NCBI GenBank assembly: GCA_963682025.1
Contig: OY821520.1
Location: 237,098,364 to 237,162,363, forward strand
Origin: Cordilura impudica
Lineage: Eukaryota > Arthropoda > Insecta > Diptera > Scathophagidae
Length of the DNA: 64,000 bases
Reading direction: 5' to 3'
Part shown: in pieces, positions 43,511-55,710 of the stretch
Layout of the letters: every line of letters begins with the position of its first letter
Position numbering within the stretch: the stretch's first letter is position 1
Notes under the pieces: generated by a model
Told to the model about the DNA's origin: nothing
The model's database searches: none
What the model saw: only the letters and a program-made list of their open reading frames with translations
Made by a program: the position numbers and the translations under genes

Positions 43511-44815
43511 TTTAGCAAAAGACCTTTTTATAAAAAGTCATTTTTTAAGATACATATGATACTTTTTGAAGAAAAACTACGTTGATAAAAAAAAATTTCT
43601 TTTTATGGAAAAGGTACTTTAAAAAAATAGTTTTCAGAAAAGTTATTTTTTTATAAAGGATAGTTTGTCTTCGGAAATATGTACTATTTGTAGAAAATTT
43701 ACATTTTTAGAACGGATTTCTTTTTTTTTTTTTTTTAGAAAAGGTATTTTTTTAAGAAGAGCCACTTTTTAGAAAATGTACTCTTTTTAGAAAATGTACT
43801 CTTTTTTTTTAATGTACTTTTTATAATAAGTAATTTAAAAAAAATACTCTTTTAATGAAAAATACTTGTATATAAATGATACTTCTTTATGAATACGTAC
43901 TTTATGTTTTATAAAAATGTACTCTTTTACAAAAGGGCACTTTTCTATAAAAAGTGCCCTTTTAACCAATAAAGATACTTTTTTAAGAAAGCGTACTTTT
44001 TCAAAAACGTGTTTTTCAGAACTGTACTATTTTGAAAAAAATTACTTTTCTATAAATATTACTTTTTAAGAAAAAGCTATTTTTAACGAAACATATTTTT
44101 TTAGACATTTAAAAAACAGATTTTTTAAATTAATGCATTTTTTTATTAAAGGTAATTGTTAAAGGTAATTTTTAAAGAAACTTTATTTAAAGAAGCTTCA
44201 TTTCAAAATGCACTCTTTTAAAAATGGTACTTTTGAAAAGTCACTGTTTTTAGAATAGACAATTTTTTAAAGATACTATTTTATAAAAAGGTACTTTTTA
44301 TAATAGGGATTTTTTTTTTTAGAAAAAAGTAATTTTTTACGAGAAGTACTTGTGTATGGTACTTGTTTATTAATAGGTATTTTTTTAAATGAACTTTTTT
44401 CATAAAACGATACTTTTCTATAAAAGGATACTTTTTTAAGAAAACTTACTTCTTTAAAAAGGTATTTTTTTGAACTGTACTATTTAAAAAAATATACTTT
44501 TCTAGATATATTACTTTTTTAAGAAAATGTTTTTTTTTTTAACAAAATGTATTTTTAAAGGACTTTTAAAAACAAGGTTTTAATTTAAAGGTAGTTTTTT
44601 TTAAGAAATGAACTGTTTCATAAAAGGTGCCTTCTTATTAAAGGTAGTTTTTTAAAAAAAGCAGTTTTTTTAAAGAAATTTTATTTAGAAAATATACTTT
44701 TTAAATGGTACTTCTTAACAAAAGTTATTTTTTTTTTAAAGGTACTTTTTTAAGGAGGTACTTTATTAGAATAGATAATTTTTCAAAGGTACTATTTTAT
44801 AAAAAGGTACTTTTC
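43505..44815. repeat. GGTACTTTT minisatellite array
   Basis: Degenerate units such as AGAAAATGTACTTTTTT and AAAAAGGTACTTTT, with many indels. Confidence 0.85.
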
Positions 44816-45100
44816 TTTCAATGGAGCAGAAGAAAGCTTATATTTCTAAAAATTCATAACTACACTGTATTCTTAATCGGACCGGTTTCTGGCATTTCAG
44901 CCTTCATCAGCGATTTATTGAACATTGTGATAATTGTTATGTTATAATTGAATAGATTGTTTCTATATGAAATTTTTTCTACTTATGGCGGCCGTGAGGT
45001 TTGAACCTGCGTCTATCTCACTTACACTCGTACTTGCACTTTTGGTCATGCGCTTTAACACACTCACCTAAAGTCAGGCATGCGGGAAGTCTAGTAGGTA
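44816..45100 (-). other. Insert in the array with tRNA-like sequence (possible SINE relic)
   Basis: Minus strand 45,085-44,985 reads TTAGGTGAGTGTGTTAAAGC (A-box-like), then CAGGTTCAAACCTCACGG (B-box-like) and CCGCCA. Unique A+T sequence follows. The spacing between the boxes (about 45 bp) suits an RNA polymerase III promoter, but no complete cloverleaf forms. Confidence 0.4.
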
Positions 45101-45720
45101 CTTTTTTATAAAAAGGTACATAGAGATACTTTTTAAAAGTACTATTTTATAAAAGGTATTTTTCATTAAAAGGGTACTTTTTATAAAAAAAAAATACTTT
45201 TTTAGAAACGTACTTTTTTAGAAAAGGGTTTTTTTTTGTGGAAAAGGTATTTTTTGCGAAAAGGTAATTCTTTAGAAGAGGTACTTTTGTGGAAAAGGTA
45301 GTGTTTTAGAAAAGGTATTTCTTTTTAAAAAAAAGTCGCTTTTTAAAAAACGGTACTTCTTTCGAACACGTAGTTTTTAGAAAAGGTACTTTCCTTACAA
45401 ATGGTGTAGGAAAATGTACTTTTTTAAGAAAGTACACCTTTTTAAGAAAACGCACTTTTTTGGAAAAGTTACTTATTAAATCGTAGTTTTTTCAAATAAA
45501 AGGTTTTTTCTTTATATAAGGTGCTCTTTTAATAAATGTTACTTTTTTAGTAAAAATTATTTTTTTTTTTAATATAAAGCACTTTTTATTTTAATTTTTA
45601 ATTTTTTGCCTTTAAAAAGGTACTTTAAAAAAGCTAAAGGTAAAGAAAGAGTATTTTCCTAAAAATATGCTTTTTAAGAGAGACTTTTTTAAAATAAGAT
45701 ACTTTTTCTCTTACATTGCA
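45100..45720. repeat. GGTACTTTT minisatellite array (continuation)
   Basis: Same unit family as 43,505-44,815, resuming after the insert. Confidence 0.83.
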
Positions 45721-45758
45721 AAATTATTATATTTTCCATTATTAAAAAATATGTACAT

Positions 45759-47050
45759 TAGGGTGTCCCAAAAAAAAAAAAGGGGGGGGTGCCCAAGCAT
45801 TTTTTGAAAGCTTAAAGGGTAAAGTATTTTTGCGATTTTTTTCAGATTTTTCGGAAAAGCTTTAGAGGTCGCTAAAGTCGAATTTTACCCAAAAATCGGG
45901 ATCCCGGACATTTTTTGAATTTTACTTATTACTTGGCCCATAACCATGATTTTCTTTGTTACAAAGTCAATTTTTTAAAAGAAGAATGTTCAAGCTTTAC
46001 TTTTCTGTGTAGAAATTGTAAGTTTCGGTAATTTTTTGAAACAAATTCAAGATTTAATATCCGAAGCCAGCCAAACCTTTTTTGAAGCCTGCAAAATATC
46101 TGTTTATTTTTTTACAAACAGATCCGGAAAAATGGCATAACAGCAAATCCTTTAGTGAAGCAAAGAATAAAGTTCAGCAATTGCACGTGGTAAATGATGT
46201 CGCAGAACGCGGCGTGGCCATGGCTCATTCTTATATAACTGTAGCAACTTCTGAAACAGACTTTCAGAATTTATTGCAGGGCATAGAACTACATCGCAAA
46301 AGCTCTAATAAATAATTGCAAAGAAAAAAAAAATTATTTTTTAATTTATTTTGGGTATGAGAAGTAAGCTGCCTAGAGTTTGAGGGGAGTTGCAAAAAAA
46401 TTTCAAAATCAACCATATTGACTCTCATTGCAACAGAACCACCCATATTTAATATTTGAAAAGAAAAAAGAAAAACTAACATTAAAACGGATCCGATGCA
46501 TAACTGGCAAAAACACCTTAGAATATTTTTAATTTCACAAAATGGGTACAAAGCGTATAAAGGGTATAACTTTGGAACGGTAAGAGCAAATTCAATAATT
46601 TTTGTTTTTAAATGACTCACCCTTTATCCACATTTTAAACTGCGTCATTAGTTTTTTTAACTTTGATAGAAATTTTAAAAGTTACAAATCATTACTTTCA
46701 AAATTTATGCCAAATTAACAAAAAAAAAAAATGTATAATTAAGGGGACCCAAATGAGCAAAAAAAAATACCGAAACTTACGATTTCTACACAGAAAAGTA
46801 AAACTTGAACATTCTTCTTTTAAAATATTGACTTTGTAACAAAGAAAATCATGGCTATGGGTCAAGTAATAAGTAAAACTCAAAAAATGTCCGGGAATCC
46901 CGATTTTTGGGAAAAATTCGACTTTAGCGACCTCTAAACCTCTTCCGAAAAATCTGAAAAAAATAACAAAAATACTTAACCCTATAAGCTTTCAAAAAAT
47001 GCTTGGGCACCCATGAAAATCGAAAAATAATTTTTTTTTGGAACCCCCTA
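45759..47050 (+). mobile_element. hAT-like element with roughly 0.3-kb TIRs
   Basis: ATGTACAT directly flanks both ends (45,751-45,758 and 47,051-47,058). This 8-bp duplication fits the hAT nTnnnnAn pattern. The ends begin TAGGGTGTCCCAAAAA and, from the right, TAGGGGGTTCCAAAAA. Inverted similarity runs inward for about 300 bp (shared blocks CCCAAGCATTTTTTGAAAGC, AGAGGTCGCTAAAGTCGAAT and AGAAGAATGTTCAAG). The core retains only a short C-terminal coding remnant (46,082-46,315). ATGTACAT is self-complementary, so the duplication could partly be TIR. Superfamily assignment is an inference. Confidence 0.72.
46082..46315 (+). pseudogene. Transposase C-terminal remnant in the hAT-like element
   Basis: A reading frame of about 77 residues ending at TAA 46,313-46,315. 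It contains FLQTDPEKWHNSKSFSEAKN, VVNDVAERGVAMAHSY and a terminal LLQGIELHRKSSNK. The NDVAERGV block sits where hAT transposases keep a conserved Glu-Arg in their last domain. I recognise the block as recurrent in uncharacterised insect and cnidarian transposase-like proteins, from memory only. No start codon context or catalytic core; a relic. Confidence 0.5.
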
Positions 47051-47084
47051 ATGTACATGATCTCAAATCAAATAATACAAAACT

Positions 47085-47139
47085 AATTAAAAATTACTTT
47101 TTTAAAAAACTGTACTTCTTTTAGTAAAGGTACTTTTTG
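47085..47139. repeat. GGTACTTTT array, left part split by DINE-like element
   Basis: Short remnant (GTAAAGGTACTTTTTGTA) that continues at 50,051-50,135 on the other side of the insertion. Confidence 0.65.
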
Positions 47140-47574
47140 TACCCTCCACACGTCAGTGGCAGAGGGTATATATAGGTTTGTCATTCCGTTTGTAACGCAT
47201 CGAAAAACTAATTTCCGACCCCATAAAGTATATATATTATTGATCCTTATCACAGCTCGAGTCGATATAGCGATGTCCGTCTGTCTGTCTGTCCGTCTGC
47301 CTGTTGAAATCACGCACATTCACAAAAAAGCCATCTAACTGGATAAGGTTACAAAAATATCATTTGCCATAATTCCCATCAGGTTGGTATTGAAAATGGG
47401 CTACATTAGGCATCACTGGGATTAGATACGAGCAAAAATATGTAGATATCTCTAAAAAAAAAAATAAAACCCACAAAAACAATACCGAGAACACAATAAC
47501 ATAGCTCATGTTAGTAGTATTGCCACATATTTTTTTATCGTTATCACGTTATAATAAAAAAAAAATCGCCAATA

Positions 47575-49190
47575 TGAAAGAAAAAATGAAAACGAAAAAT
47601 GGAAATTATTCAATGGAAAATGAAAATGGAAAATGGAGAATGAAAAATAAAAATGAAAAATGGAAAATGAAAAACGGAAAATGTAAAATGTAAAATAGAA
47701 AATGAAAAATAGAGAATAGAAAATGGAAAATGAAAAATGGAAAATGGAAAATGCAAAATGTAAAATACAAAATGAAAAATGGAGAATGAAAAAAGAAAAT
47801 TGAAAAATTAAAAAAAATCAAAAATGAAAAATGGAAAATGAAAATTGAAAAATGAAAAATGGAAAATGAAACTTGAAAATTGAAAAATGAAAAATGGGAA
47901 GTGGAAAATGGAAAACGAAAACTGAAGTATGAAAAATGGAAAATGGAAATGGAAAATGAAAATTGAAAAATGAATATTAAAAAATAAAAAATGAAAAATA
48001 GAAAATGGAAAACGCAAAATTGAAAATGGAAAATGGAAAAAGGAAAAATGGGAAATGGAAAATGAAAATTGAAAAATAGAAAATTAAGGAAAATGGAAAA
48101 TGAAAAATGGAAATTGAAAAATGGAAAATCCAAAATGGAAAATGAAAATTAAAAAATGGAGAATGAAAAATGAAAATTGGAAAATGTAAAATGGAAAATG
48201 AAAAAAGTAAATGGAAAATGAAAATTGAAAAATGAAAAATGGAAAATGAAACTTGAAAATTGAAAAATGAAAAATGGAAAGTGGAAAAAGGAAAACGAAA
48301 ACTGAAGTATGAAAAATGGAAAATGGAAAATGATAAATGAAAACTGGAAAATGGAAAATGAAAATTGAAAATTGAAGAATGAAAAATGACTAATGGAAAA
48401 TGGAAATAAAAATTGAAATATGACAAATGGAAAATGAAAATGAAAATTGAAAAATTAATATTAAAAAATGAAAAATTAAAAATAGAAAATGGAAAACGCA
48501 AAATGGAAAATGGAAATGGAAAAATGAAAAATGGGAAATGGAAAATGAAAATTGAAAAATGGAAAATTAAGGAAAATGGAAAATAAAAAATGGAAAATGA
48601 AAAATGGAAATTGAAAAATGGAAAATGAAAATTGAAAAATGGAGAATGAAAAATGAAAATTGAAAAATGATAAATGGAAAATGAAAATTAATGATTAATG
48701 GAAATGGAAAATGAAAATTGAAAAATGGAAAATGAAAATTGAAAAATGGAAAATGGAACATGAGAATTGAAAAATGGAAAATGGAAAATGAAAATATAAA
48801 AATGAAAAATGGAAACTGAAAATTGAAAAATGAAAAATGGCAAATGGAAAATGAAAATTGAAACACGAAAATTGAAAAATGAAAAGTTAAGAATTAAAAA
48901 AAGGAAAATGAAATATCAAAAATGAAAATTGGAAAATGAAAATTTAAAAATGAAAAATGGAAAATGTAAAATGAAAATTGAAAAATGAAAAACGGAAAAT
49001 GAAAAATGGAAAACGAAAACTGAAAAATTAAATATAAAAAAAGGAAAATTGAAAAATGAAAAATGGAAAATGAAAATTGAAAAATGAAAAACGGAAAATG
49101 AAAAATGGCAAATGGAAAACGAAAACTGATAAATTAAAAATTGAAAACGAAAATTGAAAAATGAAAAATGGAAAATGAAAATTGAAAAAT
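47575..49190 (+). repeat. GAAAAATGGAAAATGAAAATT array in copy D
   Basis: About 1.6 kb of GAAAAATG, GAAAATGG and AAAATTG words. Larger blocks recur at about 47,880 and 48,245 (GAAACTTGAAAATTG, GAAAACTGAAGTATG), about 365 bp apart. Phe-rich minus-strand ORFs of up to 175 codons are artefacts. Confidence 0.9.
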
Positions 49191-49735
49191 TAAAAATTAA
49201 AAATTACAAATTGAAAATTAAAAATTAAAAATTAAAAATTAAAAATTTAAAATTAAAAATTAAAAATTAAAAATTAAAAATTAAAAATTAAAAATTAAAA
49301 ATTAAAAATTAAAAATTAAAAATTAAAAATAAAAAATTAAAAATTAAAAATTAAAAATTAAAAATTAAAAATTAAAAATTAAAAATTAAAAATTAAAAAT
49401 TAAAAATTAAAAATTAAAAATTAAATATTAAAAATTAAAAATTAAAAATTAAAAATTAAAAATTAAAAATTAAAAATTAAAAATTAAAAATTAAAAATTA
49501 AAAATTAAAAATTAAAAATTAAAAATTAAAAATTAAAAATTAAAAATTAAAAATTAAAAATTAAAAATTAAAAATTAAAAATTAAAAATTAAAAATTAAA
49601 AATTAAAAATTAAAAATTAAAAATTAAAAATTAAAAATTAAAAATTAAAAATTAAAAATTAAAAATAAAAATTAAAAATTAATTAAAAATTAAAAATTAA
49701 AAATTTAAAATTAGAAATTAAAAATTAAGAAGTAA
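49190..49735 (+). repeat. Heptamer array (TTAAAAA)n, about 75 units
   Basis: Almost perfect 7-bp repeats for about 540 bp with only a handful of interruptions, at the 3' end of the longer degenerate array. By far the most homogeneous array in the window. Confidence 0.92.
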
Positions 49736-50050
49736 AAATTAAATATTAAAAACTGAAAATTAAATATTAAAAGTTTAAATATTTAGTTTCTTACCTGTTA
49801 TTATTATGTATTAAATGTAAAGCAGATAAAAATAAAAAATAATTCAGATAAAAATATTTTAAAATTAGCCTATTTTTAATAATAATACTTTTTAGCCAAG
49901 AATCATTTGAATTTTGGCATTCGAAATTAATGTTTCAGTATCGGCAAAAGCAAAAGTGGTAGCCGAACTCAACATTGGGTGTAATATAGAGTTTAAGACT
50001 CAGGTGGAGGGTATCAAAAAATTCGGCACAGCCGAATTTAACACTCTTGT

Positions 50051-50135
50051 TTTTTTTTTTTTAAATTTACTTATTTAGTAAAGGTGCTTCAGAAAAATAC
50101 TTTCTTTAAAAATAGTACCTTTCTTAGAAGAGGTA
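50051..50135. repeat. GGTACTTTT array, right part
   Basis: Remnant units (GTAAAGGTGCTTC, AAAAATAGTACCTTTC) beyond the DINE-like insertion. Confidence 0.6.
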
Positions 50136-51664
50136 TAAAAAAATTTATAAAAAACTATGAACAGCTTATTTCCGAAGTACTTGTCTCCTGGCGTTTGAAG
50201 GCGTTCTTCGTTCAGGACATACTCATATATTTAATATAGCATTAAGTCGTAATTTAATAAACATTTGTTGCTTCAAAATTCCTTCATAACATATTAAAAT
50301 AACAAAAAAAAAATTACTGCTTTTCTGTTTAATAACAAAACTTTATGCCTCAATTAGTTTAATTAAAAAATAATGTTACGACTTGGTTTTTAATTTTTTT
50401 TTTACTGATTACAACAACATCATAATAATATTTAGTATCAAATAATTTTTCAACATAATATTTTATAATTAGGAATATTTATGCAAAACTATAACAGTAA
50501 AAGGAAATATAAAAACGTAAGACAGCATGGTTGCACCAATTCCCATACAATTGTCATTATCTTATCTTATTTTTATCAGATCTTGTAATCCACTCTTTAG
50601 TAAATTCTTCAGTTTAAAATATTTTTTGGGTTTTCTTTTTGAAAATTTCATAATCTGTTACGTTGCTGCTGCTGCTGCTGCTGCTGTTAACTTTGATTGC
50701 ATATGGAAAAAAGTACCTACTTATTTTGTGATGGGACTTCGCCTTTGTTAGAGTCTGGTTAATATTTGATTTTGTAATACATACCATTCACTACAATATA
50801 CTATTGCTACTTGTTACGAGTACAGCAGCAAATAAGATGTGGTTGCAGATGCCATGTATTACTAAATTAAAAAACTTTTAGTTTAAAACGTTTGTATTGA
50901 AGATGTGTGAAAATTTTTGTGACTGGAAGGTCCAACCTAACAAAGAAAATATTGGCTTAAGCATTGTAGAAAATAATAATAATTAGTTTTTCCTCAATAA
51001 GTTTTGGAACTACTTCTGGTCCAGTTATACTTAACATTTTTCATATTTGAAAGTAGTTTTGAAACTCGTCCAATGAACACGTGTTGAAAAAACCTGTTCT
51101 GGTACAGATGGATATTAAGAAACCTTTAAAACTGATTGTCCACATCTGCCTTAAGATGCAAATGCTGTTCTATTTCCACATTTATCTTCATATATTTAGT
51201 TGACAAAAAAGTTTGCAGATTTATTCATCTAGTTTTCCTAAATAACTCACACTATATAGAAACGTCATGCACGTATGTAAACTTAAGCAGAAATAGTTAT
51301 TTTTTTGCATTAATCTTGTATGCATAATTACCAGTTAACTCTTACCAAAAAAAAAAAAAAATATGCTTTACAACACACCCCTGCTAACAAACACATTTAG
51401 ATGAATTTTACATGCGGCTGGAAGATTTATTTCGACATATAATTTAAAAATGTACTCTCGTCTTGATGCTTTTTATTTAGCTGGTTTTCCTTAATATAAA
51501 AATAAAATTATACGAAAGTTGGCCTAAAAGTCTTGGGACATAAAAAAGGTTTTGAAAAATGTTGAAATTGAAAAAAATTTTTCAATATTATTTTGAAAAT
51601 AAATTAAGAGAAACTAAATTTTCTGTCTAACCCTCGTAGCCTTACAGATGCATTTGTATAGAAA
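50136..51664. other. Unique sequence, no gene
   Basis: Contains a (GCT)n microsatellite at about 50,662-50,687, which produces the Ala run in a spurious ORF at 50,527-50,751. No recognised domain or RNA. Confidence 0.5.
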
Positions 51665-51745
51665 ATTTTTTTTTTTTTTTCTTTTTTTTTTGTTAACCAA
51701 CACTCAGGTGATGCCCCCTACAAATGCAGTGCATTGTGTTGATTT
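51665..51745 (-). mobile_element. SINE 3' end (truncated copy 2)
   Basis: On the minus strand ATCAACACAATGCACTGCAT, GTAGGGGGCATC and CTGAGTGTTG are followed by a long A-tract. It matches the last 70 bp of the SINE at 55,711-55,921 with a few substitutions. The tRNA-like head is missing, as expected of 5'-truncated insertion. Confidence 0.82.
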
Positions 51746-51964
51746 GGAAATGTTTTTATGTTTCGTTATATAAATATGTATATTTTTAAAGCTTGGTTGG
51801 CTGGTCAGTTAAACCAATAATTAAGAAGTGGTGTTTATATAATAAATTTTTTAGATGTCACAAATTAATTAGTTTATTACAAAAGAGATAAAATGAATGG
51901 TTTGACAGGCACTGAACATAAAAAGAATGCAACTTTAATTACAATATAAGTAGTTGAACAATTT

Positions 51965-54900
51965 ATATAAGAAATGGTACTTTATATTCTTAATATAATG
52001 TAGTTTATTAAAAAAATAATTTTTTAAGAAATAGTACTTTAAGATAAGATACTTTTTTTTAGAAAAGCTAGTTTGTAGAAAATGTACTTCTTAAAATAGG
52101 TACTTTTATATGATAAGATATTTTTTTTTCAGAAAAGGTACCATTTTAAGAACATGTTAAAAAAAAGTACCTTTTTTCCGAAAAGGTACTTTTTTAAGAA
52201 AAATACTTTTTTTAAAGAGATACTTTTTGAAGAAAAGGCAGTTTTTAGTAAAAGGTACTTTCCTAACAAAAAGCTACATCTTGATAGAGCAAATTTTTAT
52301 GTTTCTAAAAATTATGGAAAGGTAATTTTTAGGCAATAAGGTCCTTTTTTATACAGGCATTTATTTTTTAAGAAAAAGAAGTTACTTAATATAAGGTTTT
52401 TTATCTATAAAATTGTCCTTTTATGCAAAACGTACGATTTACTAAAAGGTACTTTTTTACAAAAAGCTACTTTGTTGTAAAAAGATACTTTTTTAAGCTA
52501 TATATTTCGAAAAGGTACTTTCTCAAACAAATGAACTTTTTTTAAGAAAATGTACATTTTAAAGAAAATTCATTTTTTAAAGATTATTTAATTTTTTAAG
52601 CAAAGTTACTCTTTACTCTTTTTTATAAAAAGGTAAATTTTTAAGAAAAGGTATTTTTAAGATAAGGTATTTTTTTAAAAAGTACCTATTTTGAGAAAAT
52701 GAAACTTTTATGAAAAGGTAATTTTTAGGCAATAAGGTCCTTCTTTATACAAAGGCATTTATTTTTTAAGAAAAAGAAGTTACTTAATATAAGGTTTTTT
52801 AGTTATAAAATTGTCCTTTTAGAAAAAGGTACGTTTTTACTAAAAGGTACTTTTTTTTACAAAAAGCCACTTTGTTGTAAAAAGGTACTTTTTAAAGCTA
52901 TATTTTTTGAAAAGGTACTTTCTCAAACAAATGAACTTTTTTTAAGAAAAGGTACATTTTAAAGAAAATTAATTTTTTAAAGAAAATTTAATTTTTTAAG
53001 AAAAGTTACTCTTTACTAATTTTTATCAAAAGGTAAATTTTAAGAAAAGGTATTTTTAAGATAAGGTATTTTTTAAAAAAGTACCTATTTTGAGAAAATG
53101 TACCTTTTATGAAAAGGTACATTATACAAAGGCATTTATTATTTTTTTAAAAAAAGAAGTTACTTAATATAAGGTTTTTGATTTATAAAATTGTCCTTTT
53201 ACAAAAAGGTACGTTTTTATTAAAAGGTACTTACAAAAATCTACTTTGTTGTAAAATGGTACTTTTTTAAAGCTATATTTTTTGAAAAGGTACTATCTCA
53301 AACAAATAAACTTTTTTTAATTAAAGAAAATTTAATTTTTTAAGAAAAGTTCTCTTTACTCTTTTTTATAAAAAGGTAAATTTTTAAGAAAACGTATTTT
53401 TAAGATAAGGTATTTTTTAAAAAAGTACCTATTTTGAGAAAATGTACCTTTTATGAAAAGGTAATTTTTAGACAATAAGGTCCTTTTTTATACAAAGGCA
53501 TTTATTTTTTAAGAAAAAGAAGTTACTTAATATAAGGTTTTTTAGTTATAAAATTGTCCTTTTAAGAAAAAGGTACGTTTTTACTAAAAGGTACTTTTTT
53601 TTTTACAAAAAGTTACTTTGTTGTAAAATGGTACTTTTTTAAAGCTATATTTTATGAAAAGGTACTTTCCCAAACAAATGCACTTTTTTTAATTAAAGAA
53701 AATTTAATTTAAGAAAAGTTACTCTTTACTCATTTTTATAAAAAGGTAAATTTTTAAGAAAGGATATTTTCAAGATAATGTATTTTTTGAGAAAATGTAC
53801 TTTTTTAAGATAAGCTACTTTTTTCAAATAAGCTCTTTTTTAACAAAATGTTTCTTTTATAAAATGTACTTTTTCAGAAAAAAATAAAAAGTACTTTTTG
53901 AAGAAAATGTACTTTTCATAAAAGGTAATTTTTTATAAAAAGGTACTTTTTCACAAAAAATTATTTTGCTATAAAAACATTCTTTTTGTTATAAAAAATA
54001 CTTTTTTATGAAACTGTATTTTTTTATGAAAAGGATTTTTTTTTATAAAAAGGCACAAGCTTTCTTTTGACAAAATGTACTTCTTTATAAAAGATACTGG
54101 AAATGTACTTTTTAGAGAAGGTGCCTTTTTCAGAAAAGGTACTTTTTGCAAAAGGTACTTTTTATGAAGAGGTGCTTTTTTTATAACAAAGTTCCTTTTT
54201 ATTAAAAGGCACTTATTTAATGAAAGGTACTTGTTTATAAAAAGTAGTTTTTTCCAAAAATTACACTTTTGTTAAATGGTACTTTTTTACGAAACGGTAC
54301 TTTTTTATGAAGAGGTATTTGTTCTTTTTATAAAAATTAACAAGAAACTATGCTTATAAAAAAGGCACTTTTTTAAAAAATTCAGTTTTTAGAAAATGTA
54401 ATTTTTAAGGAAAAATACGTCTTTATAAAAAGTTATTTTTTATAAAAAACTATTTTTTATAAGAGGGTATTTTTTTTAGTAAATTTCTTTTTTAGGAAAG
54501 GTACTTTTTAGAAAAGATACTCTTTTACAAAATGTACTTTTTTTACAATAGGCACTTTTACAAAAGGTACTTTTTTTACAAAAGGTACTTTTTTTACAGA
54601 AGGTAGTTTTTAGGAAAGGTACTTCTTTAGAAAATGTACTTTTTTGAAAAGGTAATTTATTATAAAAAGTTTTACGGAAATATACTTCTTTAGAAAAAGT
54701 ACTTTTTTGGAAAAGGTACTAGTTTAGAAAGTTTTTTTTTTTTTTGAAAAGGATCTTTTTTACCCTTTTAGAAATGGTACTTTAATAGAAAAGGAAATTT
54801 TTTTTAGAGAATATAATCTTTTAAAAAAGGTACTTTTTAGAAAAGGTAATTTTTTTTTTTTTTTTGAGAATATAATCTTTTAAAAATGTACTTTTTAGAA

Positions 54901-55055
54901 AAGGTACTTTTTTATGGAAGTTACTAATTTAGACTAGCTACTCTTTTATAAAAGGTACTAATTTGGACAAGATAATTTTTTAGACAAGGTACTTCAGAAA
55001 AGGTACTTTTTTCAAAACGTATCTTTTTTAAAAAATGGTGCGTTTTAAAAAAGTC
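51965..55055. repeat. GGTACTTTT minisatellite array, AAGAAAAGGTAC subtype, largest array
   Basis: About 3.1 kb of 15-18 bp units (AAGAAAAGGTACTTTTTT, ATAAAAAGGTACTTT). The middle portion is organised into a higher-order repeat (52,320-53,780). Confidence 0.9.
52320..53780 (+). repeat. Higher-order repeat of about 345-400 bp inside the array, 4 copies
   Basis: Blocks begin GGTAATTTTTAGGCAATAAG at about 52,321, 52,718 and 53,460, with a variant start at about 53,117. Each carries TTATACAAAGGCATTTATT, AAGAAGTTACTTAATATAAG, TATAAAATTGTCCTTTTA, AGCTATATTTTTTGAAAAGG and AAGTTACTCTTTACTC in the same order. Confidence 0.9.
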
Positions 55056-55639
55056 AGTCATATAGTTTTGTTTGTTTATTAAAAAATCGAACGCACATCA
55101 ATTCATTGTGAAATTTTAAAGTACTTTTTAGTAAAAAAAATGTTTATTTTTGCATATATTTTGTAATTGTTTGACTTCCGTTGTCAAGTGTTTTTATTTC
55201 TGTTGTATTTCATATTACATAATGCACTTTTTTTCTGTATAAACAAGTATATTTATGAATTTAAAAATCAGGAATGACAGCACTTTACTTATCTGCTAAA
55301 CTCATTTTGCCTTAACCGGTTCTCTGGAAACGACCTTGTCTTGTGAATATAGTGTACACTTATAGTGTATGCTATTTAAAGCAATTGTTGTTTTGTGATG
55401 GATTAGTTAAAGTACTGGTATTTCTTTTTAGTTCAAGGACGATTTTGTATAGTGCAATATTTTATTAAATGCAGCAGAAAGTATATTTTAATTGGAACAA
55501 ACTGCTTAAATTATTTGTGTTTTCGTACAAAATAAGTACATTTTTGAGCTGAAGATCCAGAATAAATCAAAAAAAAAAAATAATTAAATTACAAACATTT
55601 AAAGAATGAATAATTAATGGATATTAAATAAGAATAGAA
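55056..55639. other. Unique A+T-rich sequence, no gene
   Basis: No ORF or repeat family recognised. Confidence 0.5.
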
Positions 55640-55710
55640 ATTAAATTATTTGATATAACATATGCAAAAATATGCATTTATAGGAAATATGCAGATATGC
55701 AAATATGGAA

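Larger units (their letters stand above)
47140..50050 (+). mobile_element. DINE-1/mini-me-like element, family 2, copy D
   Basis: It starts TACCCTCCACACGTCAGTGG. TATATATA and the core TTCCGTTTGTAACGCATCG follow, then a GTCY run (47,274-47,301). About 2.2 kb is simple-sequence array. The 3' end has GTGGAGGGTATC, the hairpin ATTCGGCACAGCCGAAT, and AACACTCTTG before a T-run. The (TA)n - core - (GTCY)n order is the one described for mini-me of Diptera, and TACCCTCCAC/GTGGAGGGTA form subterminal inverted repeats. No ORF. Copy E (56,686-58,602) is the same family in reverse. Confidence 0.8.

Noticed and set aside
47606..48866. Long minus-strand ORFs (up to 175 codons) of Phe-His-Ser repeats
   Set aside because: These also come from the degenerate GAAAAATGG array; length is due to the absence of stop words in the repeat.
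49190..49735. Heptamer array as a telomere-type repeat
   Set aside because: No G-rich strand, internal location inside a mobile element, and flies do not use telomerase repeats.
50527..50751. ORF with an Ala run
   Set aside because: The Ala run is a (GCT)n microsatellite and the rest has no domain.
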